The position numbers and the translations under genes were made by a program. 32,057 bases of DNA from an uncultured Collinsella sp. Its GTDB lineage: Bacteria > Actinomycetota > Coriobacteriia > Coriobacteriales > Coriobacteriaceae. Location of the stretch: positions 1-32,057 of the forward strand of contig CABVDE010000020.1 of assembly GCA_902496945.1 (NCBI GenBank), in the 5' to 3' direction. The notes beneath the pieces were generated by a model. It saw nothing but the letters and a program-made list of their open reading frames with translations, searched no databases and was not told the origin of the DNA. This document shows, in pieces, positions 22,484 to 30,303 of the stretch (the stretch's first letter is position 1; every line of letters begins with the position of its first letter).

Positions 22484-23233
22484 ATGTTGCTCGAGGGTAA
22501 GAAAGCAATCATCACCGGAGGCACACGCGGCATAGGCTATGCCATCGCCTGTCGTTTTATTGAGGAAGGCGCCGCCGTCACCGTCTTTGGCTCGCGCCAG
22601 GAGACTGCCGACGCAGCTGTCGAGAAGCTCACCGCCGCCTACCCCGAGGCCAAGGTCTGGGGCCGTTCCTGCGATCTCACCTCGCTCGATGCCGTAACCG
22701 AGGCCTTTACCCAGGCTGCAGCCGACATGGGCGGTTTGGACACGGTCGTCAACAACGCCGGCATCTCCCAGCGCTCGCCCCTTTTGAACTACACGGCCGA
22801 GGAGTTCGCCAAGGTCATGGACCTTAACGTCGTCGCCGTCTTTAACGGCCACCAGGCCGCAGCCAAGATCATGACCGAGGCCGGCCACGGCGGCACCATC
22901 ACCACCACGAGCTCGATGGTCGCCAAGTACGGTCAGCCCTCTGGCGTCGGCTACCCCACGTCCAAGTTTGCCGTCAACGGCATGGTCCAGTCGCTCTCGC
23001 GCGAGCTCGCCCCCATGGGTATTCGCGTCAACGCCGTCGCCCCAGGCGTGACTAAGACCGATATGGTCGCCAACCTACCTGAAGAGGTCATCAAGCCCAT
23101 CATCGCCACCATCCCGCTCGGTCGCATGGGCGAGCCCGAGGATGTCGCCAACGCCTTCGTCTTCCTGGCAAGCGACATGTCCTCCTATGTAACGGGCGCC
23201 ATCCTCCCCGTCGACGGAGCCGCCCGCTCCTAA
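22484..23233 (+). CDS. Short-chain dehydrogenase/reductase, BaiA-like
   Basis: This 249-residue SDR has TGGTRGIG (11-18) for the cofactor, NNAG (90-93), and the catalytic set Ser143/144, Tyr157 and Lys161 in YPTSK. Compared from memory with BaiA, the 3-alpha-hydroxysteroid dehydrogenase of bile-acid 7-dehydroxylation, the length (249), the Tyr157/Lys161 positions and local runs such as ITGGTRGIG, YPE-DLTS-DAV, VFNG and SGVGYP agree. The cofactor loop reads GSRQ where BaiA has acidic residues, which suggests NADP(H). FabG-type 3-oxoacyl-ACP reductases are also similar, but no other fatty-acid gene is near. The ATG has GGAGG 6 bases upstream. The gene stands alone between two terminators. Confidence 0.85.
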   Translation: MLLEGKKAIITGGTRGIGYAIACRFIEEGAAVTVFGSRQETADAAVEKLTAAYPEAKVWGRSCDLTSLDAVTEAFTQAAADMGGLDTVVNNAGISQRSPLLNYTAEEFAKVMDLNVVAVFNGHQAAAKIMTEAGHGGTITTTSSMVAKYGQPSGVGYPTSKFAVNGMVQSLSRELAPMGIRVNAVAPGVTKTDMVANLPEEVIKPIIATIPLGRMGEPEDVANAFVFLASDMSSYVTGAILPVDGAARS

Positions 23234-23277
23234 AGGCCGCAAGCCACGGATTCGAACCTCAGCAGAATTCAATGCAA

Positions 23278-23323
23278 AAGGCGCGCTGCCCGCATCAACC
23301 GCAGGCAGCGTGCCTTCTTTTGT
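23278..23323. terminator. Bidirectional terminator
   Basis: A 13-bp stem (AAGGCGCGCTGCC with its near-complement at 23304-23316, one G-U pair) has a T run on the right and an A run on the left. It can end both the plus-strand dehydrogenase and the minus-strand antiporter transcripts that meet here. Confidence 0.85.
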
Positions 23324-23354
23324 TTGGACGGAAACCGTATCCCGGCATTCCTCG

Positions 23355-24915
23355 CTACTTGCCGTCGTCGTCCTCGGCTTCTTCTCTTGCGTAGAGCTCC
23401 AACATGCGGCGGCGGTATTCGCGCACGGCGAGCTTGGCGCGTTCCAGGCGGCGTCGCTCGCGCGGTGTGAGCTTGCTGGGGTCGATCTCGTCGCCGTAGG
23501 TCTTCTCGGCCAGCAAATGGGCAGCGTCCACGATGCGGGCATCGATGCGGCTACTCGCCGCTTCGACCGAGAGACGGTCGGCAATAGAATCAATCGTAGG
23601 CATGCCGTCGAGCGTTCGCCCGTGACCATGCGAGGTCAGCAGTTCGTGCTCGCGCGCGAGCGGGATCGCCAGGTCGTGATGGGCACGCAGGATGTCGAGC
23701 GCATCGGAAGGGTGCTCGGCAACCTCTGCCACCGCGGCAACGGGCGCGGCATCGACCACGCGGTAGAAGAGCTGCGCGAGCAGCGGCATCAAGAACACCG
23801 TGATGGCGCCGGCGGCAACCATGACCGACGCAATGTCCTGCGAAAGCGCGCCCGCATTGACGGCAACGCTCGTAACGGCGACGATAATAGGCAGCGCTGT
23901 GGTGCAGTAAAGTGCCACCGTAGTGCGACCGTGCGGCGAAACGTCACGTGTGAGCGGGCACAGCTTCATGGAAATGGCGATGGGCACGGCACGGATCACG
24001 AGCAGCGCCACGATAAAGCCTGAGAGCATCAGCGGATTGGCGGCAACGGCGGAGAGGTCGATCTTCGCACCCGACACGCAAAAGAAGACGGGAATCAAAA
24101 AGCCATATGCCAGACCCTCGAGTTTGCTCTCGAGCGTATGGTCGCCCTAGGGGATGATAAAGCGCAGGACAAAGCCCGCAGCAAAGGCACCAAGCACGAT
24201 GTCGAGATCGAAGATCGCCGTAAAGGCCGCGAGCACGATAAGGATGAAGACCGTAAGGCGCACGAACGTCTGCGACGTGGTATCGGCACGGTTCTGGATA
24301 AAGCGGAAGAAGCGGTCCCCAACCTGCGCGAGCGGGCAGGCACGGCGGCAAGCACCACGCAAACGACAAGAAACACAGCGAGGATCATGAGCGTCTGAAC
24401 GCTGCTGCGTGCAGAGAGCAGCACCGACATCGCAAGCACGGGACCAAGCTCTCCCCAGGTACCGTACACCAAAATCGAATCGCCCAAACGCGTGCCCACA
24501 AGCGAGCGCTCGTGCAAGATGGGCATAAGGGTGCCCAGCGCCGTCGAGGTGAGCGCAAACGTGACTGCGATGCCATCGATGCTGCCTGCCGAAAACACCG
24601 GTATCATGCGGACGGCGAACCAGGCAAGCAGGAACGACACGACCCAGGCTCCCAGGCCCCAGCGCCCCTCGCTCCCAACAACATGTTTTGGATTGATCTC
24701 GTAGCCCGCAAGCAAAACCAAAACGCAAGGCCGAGCTCCGACACGATGGATACCACCTCATCAATATGGATGAAGCCGAGCATATGGGGACCAAGCACGG
24801 CGCCTGCCAGCAACAAAAACACCGTCTCGGGAATAGCGCGACCCGGAACGAGGGCAGCGAGGACGGGGCAGATAAACGCCGCGCCAGCGATGATCGCCAA
24901 AGAGACAAAAGCCAT
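23355..24915 (-). pseudogene. Broken CPA2-type cation/proton antiporter
   Basis: The pieces together give a protein of about 520 residues with a membrane antiporter domain (PETVFLLLAGAVLGPHMLGF, FALTSTALGTLMPILHE, FFCVSGAKIDLSAV) and a charged cytoplasmic tail, like KefB/Nap-type sodium or potassium exchangers. Three lesions interrupt it. A one-base loss in a T run lies at about 24714-24717. A second one-base loss lies near 24331-24338. An in-frame TAG stands at 24147-24149, where the context suggests a former GAG. The ATG at 24915 follows AAGGAGCC. Sequencing error could explain one lesion but less easily all three. The longest intact part, to 24098, could still be made only as a fragment. 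Confidence 0.85.
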
Positions 24916-24921
24916 GAAAAG

Positions 24922-24996
24922 GGCTCCTTTCGTACTTCCCGACTGCACCCGTTTTGGCAAACGGCAACTCGTAAGAGGGAAAAGCCGAAAGGAGCC
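24922..24996 (-). ncRNA. Structured leader sequestering the antiporter ribosome site
   Basis: On the minus strand an outer 11-bp perfect stem joins 24986-24996 to 24922-24932. Inside it are a 5-bp UUCCC/GGGAA helix and a 6-bp CCGUUU/AAACGG helix with a 4-base loop. The 3' arm contains the antiporter Shine-Dalgarno sequence and is followed by CUUUUC and the AUG. Formation would hide the ribosome site, or could act as a terminator for the upstream M81 gene. It may be a cation-sensing riboswitch, but I cannot match it to a known class. Confidence 0.5.
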
Positions 24997-25015
24997 TTCT
25001 GAATAAGCGACAGAA

Positions 25016-26167
25016 CTAGGTGCGGGCGAGGAGGTCGACCGTCAGATTGGGATCGAACGGCAGCTCATCGAAGGGATAGAGCGGACGCATGATCTTGTGA
25101 TGCCCCAGGCGCGGGAGGTCCTGGTCCACAGCGCCCGGCGTGAGCGCCATGACCCAGCCCTTGGCGGCAGCGGAAAGATCGGGCTCGAGATAACCCATCT
25201 TGACGACGACGATATCCTCGGCGTCAAACGGCGTGCCGGCAGCCTCATACTGCTCGGAGCAGCCAAACTGCGTGCGCGCCGTGGTGACGATGACCTTGAA
25301 GTTGTCCTCGGCGATAACGGCGCTCTTGCCGCCGCTGCGATACTCGTCAAACAGACGATCGATCACGCCGTCCATCATCACGGGTTCACCGGACACACCG
25401 CCAGTCATAGCGTCCACTGCCAAGCGAACGGAAGCGCCCACGCCGGCCTGCTCGCACGCCTCGACCGCAGCAGGATCGTTGAGCGATGCAAAGACGACGT
25501 GCTTCGTGCTGCCCTGAGCGCGATAGACGTCAAGAATCTCACGCAAAAAGACGGTGCTGTCGTCCGTGCCGCCGGCACCGGGATTATCGCCCGTGTCGGA
25601 GATGAAGAACGGGCTCACCTTGGCAGAGAGCGCCTGGGCAACGGAGCCCTCGGCGGTATCGGTGGGGCCTACGAACTCAAAGACGCCGGCGTTGTCCCAG
25701 AAGTCCTGGGCCGCAGCCATGGAGGCGGCAATGGGAACGTCCTTGCCCACGATCTGACGCACGCGAGAGGCGATCACGCCCTCGCCGTCCTCCTGGTCCA
25801 CCACGCTCGCGGCGCCGTGGATGGTGAGCAGCACGGCGTCGAGCGGCTCCTCGTTATGGGCCTGCTCGAGCAGCGCACAGAACTCATCGAGCCACGCGTT
25901 GAAGAACTCGTTGGTCACGGGGCCGCTGGGAAGAGCGCCGGCATAGGTAAGGGGAACCCACTCAACGCCCTCGACGCGCTCGATGTTGCCAAAACGCTCG
26001 AGACGCGCGGCATCGATCGCGGAGGTGTCGCCCGTGATCCACGGATAGCTGTCAAGCAGCTCCTGGCCGCGACGGATGCGGAAGGCGGCCTCACCCGAGC
26101 GTTACGGCGTGAACTCGGAACACTCGATATGGAAGCCACCGACGGCGATACGATAGGGTTTGGACAT
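25016..26167 (-). pseudogene. Broken M81-family (MlrC-like) metallopeptidase
   Basis: The gene starts at ATG 26167 with GGFHIECSEFTP, the usual N-terminus of MlrC-like proteins, then hits an in-frame TAA at 26102-26104, probably a former Tyr codon. The same frame continues to 25016 with LLTIHGAASV, FISDTGDNPGAGGTDD and a complete-looking C-terminal domain. At 383 codons it is about 100 shorter than usual. The loss appears to fall after GKDVPIAAS, where the metal-binding middle of the N-terminal domain should be, so an in-frame deletion is likely. A shorter product could start at 25918 but would lack the catalytic region. MlrC was first known from microcystin degradation; most relatives have unknown substrates. 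Confidence 0.8.
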
Positions 26168-26464
26168 GACAATCACGCTCCAAAGGACCGGGGATATCAA
26201 ACGGGTTCCATTGATGGCGCATACCGCGGCGGTCGCCGCGAACGTTCGCGCGCTCGCAACATAACGACCTGTCAGCGGCGACGGTCGCCCTTGGGTCCAG
26301 CCGTTCCCCTGCCTTGTCGGCAATCCCAAGGCTCATGCGCGCGGCGACGAAGTCCGAAATCCGTTTGCAGAACAATAACCGCCCCCACTGTTATTCACCG
26401 GGAATACCGCCCGCTCGAGCTGCCGTTTCTTGTCTTTGCGCAGCCTGATTATTAGCATATTTAG
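26168..26464. other. Gap between two broken, divergent genes
   Basis: I find no supportable gene in these 297 bases. It should contain the old M81 promoter and the lost N-terminal part of the FAD-dependent dehydrogenase. Short open frames here lack ribosome sites and family resemblance. Confidence 0.5.
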
Positions 26465-27333
26465 GGCGTTTCCCCGGGACAGCAAGGTTGTCGAGGCGTC
26501 ATTGCCGCAGGCCGGGATGGAGAAGAGTGCATCGACGCCAGGCGCGTCATCGTGGCCACCGGACGTCGCGGCACCGATTGGCTCGAGCACCTGTACTCCG
26601 AGCACGGGATTCTCCATACGCCGGGACCTGTTGACGTGGGCGTGCGCGTCGAGATGCGAAACGAGGTCATCGAGGACGTAAACGAGGTCCTCTACGAGGG
26701 AAAGCTCATCGGCTACCCCAATCCCTTCCGCAACAAGGTGCGCACGTTTTGCCAAAACCCCGGCGGCTTCGTGACGCAGGAGAACTACGACGGCGGCCTT
26801 GCGGTGGTAAACGGTCACTCCTTCAAGGAACGCAAGTCCGACAATACCAACCTCGCCATCTGTGCTCGCACAACTTCCGCGAGCCGTTCAACCAGCCGAT
26901 CGCCTATGCGCATAATATCGGTAGGCTCTGCAACATGCTGGGCAACGGCCACATCCTCGTGCAGCGCTTTGGCGATATCCTCAACGGCAAGCGCACCTGG
27001 CAAAAGGAACTCGACCAATCAAACGTGCGCCCCACGCTACCGGATGCCGTCGCAGGAGACATCACGAGCGCGCTTCCCTACCGCACGATGACCTCGATCG
27101 TCGCGTTCATGCTCGCCGTGGACAAGGCAATTCCCGGCTTTGCCTCTGCAGAGACGCTACTCTACGCGCCCGAGCTCAAGTTCTACAGCAACCGCGTGAC
27201 CATGGACAAAGAGTTCACCACAAGCGTCACCAACCTGCACTGCCTGGGAGACTCCAGCGGCTGGACACGCGGCCTCATGATGGCCTCGGTCATGGGATAC
27301 CTCATGGGCGAGCGTCTAGCGGCAGAGCTGTAG
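26465..27333 (+). pseudogene. Remnant of an FAD-dependent dehydrogenase
   Basis: About 290 codons of a flavoprotein resembling the uncharacterised FAD-dependent dehydrogenases (COG2509 type) remain, with VIVATGRRGTDW, GYPNPFRNKVRTFCQNPGG, SHNFREPFNQPIAYA and the C-terminal FAD motif GDSSGWTRGLMMASVMG. The N-terminal dinucleotide-binding half is missing: stop codons (TAG at 26462-26464) precede the recognisable part. A one-base loss near 26860/26861 shifts the frame between TNLAI and the SHNFREP segment. Without the FAD-binding start it cannot be functional. The remnant ends just before a strong terminator. Confidence 0.85.
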
Positions 27334-27382
27334 GCAGCGAAACGGCGTCGGCGGCGAGGCGAGCCGGCTGTCGCATAGGGTG

Positions 27383-27426
27383 CGGCGCCCCTGCAGGACA
27401 CGCAGTCCTGCAGGGGCGCCGTTTTG
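27383..27426 (+). terminator. Strong rho-independent terminator
   Basis: A perfect 17-bp stem (27383-27399/27405-27421) with a 5-base loop is followed by TTTT. It terminates the plus-strand dehydrogenase remnant. On the minus strand it also lies past the dltD stop but without a U run. Confidence 0.9.
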
Positions 27427-27458
27427 CACAGTGGCACCATTTCGCGCGGGGGCGCCGT

Positions 27459-28640
27459 TCAGTCTTTAAGGTAGCCGTATACCGCTTGTGAGTAGAGCAG
27501 CGCACCATATTCGGAAGGATGCGAATAATCCTGGAAGAAGCTCTTGTCGTACTCATGAGAAGAAAAGTCGATGTAAGGTACGCCCGCCTCCTCGCATGCC
27601 TGGCGAATCATCGCGTAGTACTCCTGCCTCATAGAAGCGGTGTACGCCGTCTGGTCGTACATAAAGCCGTTGACCGGCTGGATAACCACGAGCGGAACCA
27701 TGCCCGATTGCACGCCCGCCGCAAGAGCCATCTTAAAGTCCTCGTACTCCTGCCGACTAAAATACTCGCCGTTATGTACCCTCCATGCGGTCCTGGCCCC
27801 TTCGAGCCATGCCTCGCCGCGCTTTTGATACCACCCCTCGTCGACGGCAAAAGTCTTGTTGCGCGAGCTGGCAGCCAAATCATGCGTCGCTTTCGTCTCA
27901 AGCTCGGCCCAATCGGGAGCTGATGATGCAACTCCCGGAGCACCCGGAGACGGCACCGATGCGCGATTCCCCGCAAGTCGCAACCGCGCGTCATCGACTG
28001 TCGACGCTATCGCGCGGTCCATGGCGCCGGAAAACGAAGACAGAGGGGAGGCGCCCTTCGAAACATCGACGCCGTACTCGCCCAACCGCGCCGCCACGCG
28101 CTCTTTAAGGTCTGCGGAGATGCGGTCGTTTGCCATGAAGGCGTCATAGGCATCGTACGAGAACATGGCAGGAAGATGGTCTTGCGGCGCGCGATAGCAC
28201 ATGAACCACTGCATGCTCGCAAAGAGCACGCTGCGGTCTTGCCCCGTCGCGCCACCGAGTGCCCCCATTTCGACAGCTTGCCAAAGACTCTCGCAAGTAG
28301 CGCGGCCCACGGTAAGCGTACTGATGCCGTACTCGCCGTTCAAAAGGAGCTTGCTGGGGTTCATGGCGCCGCCATGGCGCGGGCTCAGCTCGGACGAGCC
28401 AAAGACAAAGCGCGGATTATAGCCAGCCTTCGCGCGCGCCGCGTATTCGCCGGACACGAAATGATAGTTCGACGCCTGGGCATAGGAAGGGTACGCGACA
28501 AATACCGCATCCCCTGCGCCCGACGTGCCGATGCCCAATGCGGCTCCCGCCCCAGGCACCACCAGGGCCACGCAAATGCCGGCAGCAAGAACAAGGGCCA
28601 CCGCGACGGCACCCAGCCGCTTGAGAGGCACACGGGACAT
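27459..28640 (-). CDS. dltD: D-alanyl transfer protein DltD
   Basis: This 393-residue protein has an N-terminal membrane anchor (about 8-38) and an extracellular SGNH-hydrolase-like domain. The catalytic serine lies in FGSSELSP (80-87), and the Asp/His pair is in DYSHPSEYG (Asp371, His374). In Gram-positives DltD completes the transfer of D-alanine onto teichoic acids outside the membrane. A low-complexity linker with alanine, proline and glycine (near 235-250) interrupts the domain. GGTGGTGA lies before the ATG, which is 13 bases beyond the DltX-like gene. It is the last gene of the operon. Confidence 0.92.
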   Translation of the reverse strand: MSRVPLKRLGAVAVALVLAAGICVALVVPGAGAALGIGTSGAGDAVFVAYPSYAQASNYHFVSGEYAARAKAGYNPRFVFGSSELSPRHGGAMNPSKLLLNGEYGISTLTVGRATCESLWQAVEMGALGGATGQDRSVLFASMQWFMCYRAPQDHLPAMFSYDAYDAFMANDRISADLKERVAARLGEYGVDVSKGASPLSSFSGAMDRAIASTVDDARLRLAGNRASVPSPGAPGVASSAPDWAELETKATHDLAASSRNKTFAVDEGWYQKRGEAWLEGARTAWRVHNGEYFSRQEYEDFKMALAAGVQSGMVPLVVIQPVNGFMYDQTAYTASMRQEYYAMIRQACEEAGVPYIDFSSHEYDKSFFQDYSHPSEYGALLYSQAVYGYLKD

Positions 28641-28653
28641 ATACGCTCACCAC

Positions 28654-28854
28654 CTAGAATGCCGAGTACACCGGTGCCGCCGGCGCACCATAGGGCGAAA
28701 AGAGAAAAAACCAGACAAGTATCGCCGCAAGCAAAAGCACCAAGACGAGCCATGCGGCAAGGGCGGAATAAGAACCCGCGAAGAACCATGCGCGAACGCG
28801 CTCGGCAAAAGGATACAGGCGTGCAATGGGCCCCGTTGCCCTGCGTACGCTCAC
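28654..28854 (-). CDS. DltX-like membrane microprotein
   Basis: This 66-residue protein has a positively charged N-terminus, one membrane helix (about 30-52) and a short tail ending VYSAF at the C-terminus. DltX proteins, usually about 50 residues, have one helix and end in FIYNEF-like sequences, and the tyrosine in that tail has been described as a D-alanine carrier between DltB and DltD. The Y-x-x-F end here fits that pattern. The GTG start overlaps the dltC stop by four bases (GTGA), so it is certainly translated with dltC. DltX normally lies before dltA, so the position is unusual. The name is inferred from context and the tail. Confidence 0.75.
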   Translation of the reverse strand: MSVRRATGPIARLYPFAERVRAWFFAGSYSALAAWLVLVLLLAAILVWFFLFSPYGAPAAPVYSAF

Positions 28855-29096
28855 AAGCGCACCTCGATCTGGTGGATGATCTTATTTGCAGTGTTCATCT
28901 CGTCGCGGTCCACCGCCGTGGGCGCGATCTGAACGCCAAAGTCCTCCTCAATAGCCACAAGCAGCTCGATGGCCGCCATAGAATCGAGCAGGCCCGCGTC
29001 AAACAAGTCGATGTCGCGCTCTTCGCGCACTGCTTCGTCATCACAGATATCCTCGAGTATATCCAGGACCTTTTCTTCAATGTTTGCCGTAGCCAT
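28851..29096 (-). CDS. dltC: D-alanyl carrier protein DltC
   Basis: This 81-residue acidic carrier receives activated D-alanine from DltA on a phosphopantetheine arm. The attachment serine is Ser39 in the DAGLLDSMA segment, followed by the usual hydrophobic helix IELLVAIEEDFGVQI. Length and charge match DltC. Its ATG directly follows the dltB stop, and its own stop overlaps the next start, showing tight coupling. A general acyl carrier protein is excluded by the operon context. Confidence 0.95.
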   Translation of the reverse strand: MATANIEEKVLDILEDICDDEAVREERDIDLFDAGLLDSMAAIELLVAIEEDFGVQIAPTAVDRDEMNTANKIIHQIEVRL

Positions 29097-30299
29097 CTAC
29101 ATCATCCCCTCAATGATTTGCTGGACCTGGCCGGAGAACAGGGCGAACCCCAAGAAGACGAGCTGCATGGTCACTGCCCACGAAAGCACTCTGTACCAGG
29201 TCTTTTTCTTATTGCGCTTATAGAAACGGGACTTCTTTTGATAGGCCTCCGCAGCTGCAAGGAGGATCCCGTGATAGGCACCGTATGCCAGGTAACTCGG
29301 CGTAAGGCCATGCCAAGCCCCCATGAGCAGCATGTTCGCCATATAGGCGGCGCAAGCTGTTTGTAGCCTGGTCGAAAACACATGTCGCCGCGTGACCGCG
29401 CGCGTAAAGCGCATGAACACGAAATCGCGCAGCCAGGTGGAAAGCGTGATGTGCCAGCGATTCCAAAAATCCTTGATGTCCACAGCCGCAAACGGCGCGC
29501 GGAAGTTGCGCGGGCAGCGGATGCCAAAGCAGTAGCTCGTGCCCATGGCCATGAGCGAATAGCCGGCAAAGTCGAAAAACAGGTAGATCCCGTAGCCGTA
29601 AGCATAGGCAATCTGGTACGCCACGCCGGCAAGACCAAGGTTCTCCAGCTTAGGGGCCCCACCGATGCCCGCAGCCGCGACAGGGTCGTACCAGTCGCGC
29701 ACGACGGTGGCGATCACCAGCTGAAAGACCGCGCCCACCAGCAAGAGCAATATGCCACGCGTAAGCAGGTCGGCATATTCGTCGCGCCGATACGTGCGAC
29801 GCGCATCTTCGACAAAACGACGTGAGCGATCGATAGGCCCCGAGGTAATCTGCGCGAAAAACGTTAAATAATAGAGGCAATCGACAAGAGATAGCTCATC
29901 GATCAGCCCATCGCGAATCTCGATGATCACCTGCACCGCGCGAAATGTGCAGTACGAGATGCCCATGAACCCCAGGAGACCCGCACCCGCCGCCGAACTT
30001 AACTTGTAGATAACGAGCGGGGCGCACGTGAGCGCCAGCGAAGCTCCGTAGACAGCCATGCTGTGCGTGCCGCGCCTCCAGCTGGCAAGCGTCCAAAAGA
30101 CCGCCGCACAGGACAGGACGACGAACAGCAAGAACGAGTATGCCGCAGCACGGTCCGACGCAAAGAGAAAGGCAAGCATGATGCACGAAGCGGCAAAACC
30201 GTATCCGCGAAGCGGGCGCTCCGTCAGACCCAGTGCCGCCGCAGGCACCACAAGCGCCGCCAACACGACGAAAAAGGAAGCGGAGGTAAAAAACAACAT
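29097..30299 (-). CDS. dltB: D-alanyl transfer membrane O-acyltransferase DltB
   Basis: This 400-residue MBOAT-family protein has about eleven membrane segments. Conserved parts are FFAQITSGPIDRSRRF, the LFFDFAGYSLMAMG segment, DIKDFWNRWHITLSTWLRD, and GAWHGLTPSYLAYGAYHG, which carries the active-site histidine. It moves D-alanine from DltC across the membrane. The ATG at 30299 lies 4 bases past the dltA stop with only a weak ribosome site, so translation probably depends on ribosomes finishing dltA. The frame extends further upstream but inside dltA and without a start signal. Confidence 0.94.
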   Translation of the reverse strand: MLFFTSASFFVVLAALVVPAAALGLTERPLRGYGFAASCIMLAFLFASDRAAAYSFLLFVVLSCAAVFWTLASWRRGTHSMAVYGASLALTCAPLVIYKLSSAAGAGLLGFMGISYCTFRAVQVIIEIRDGLIDELSLVDCLYYLTFFAQITSGPIDRSRRFVEDARRTYRRDEYADLLTRGILLLLVGAVFQLVIATVVRDWYDPVAAAGIGGAPKLENLGLAGVAYQIAYAYGYGIYLFFDFAGYSLMAMGTSYCFGIRCPRNFRAPFAAVDIKDFWNRWHITLSTWLRDFVFMRFTRAVTRRHVFSTRLQTACAAYMANMLLMGAWHGLTPSYLAYGAYHGILLAAAEAYQKKSRFYKRNKKKTWYRVLSWAVTMQLVFLGFALFSGQVQQIIEGMM

Positions 30300-30303
30300 G
30301 GCA

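Noticed and set aside
24095..24721. The middle antiporter frame as an independent membrane protein
   Set aside because: It lacks its own ribosome site, and its sequence joins exactly with the flanking frames of the same antiporter family.
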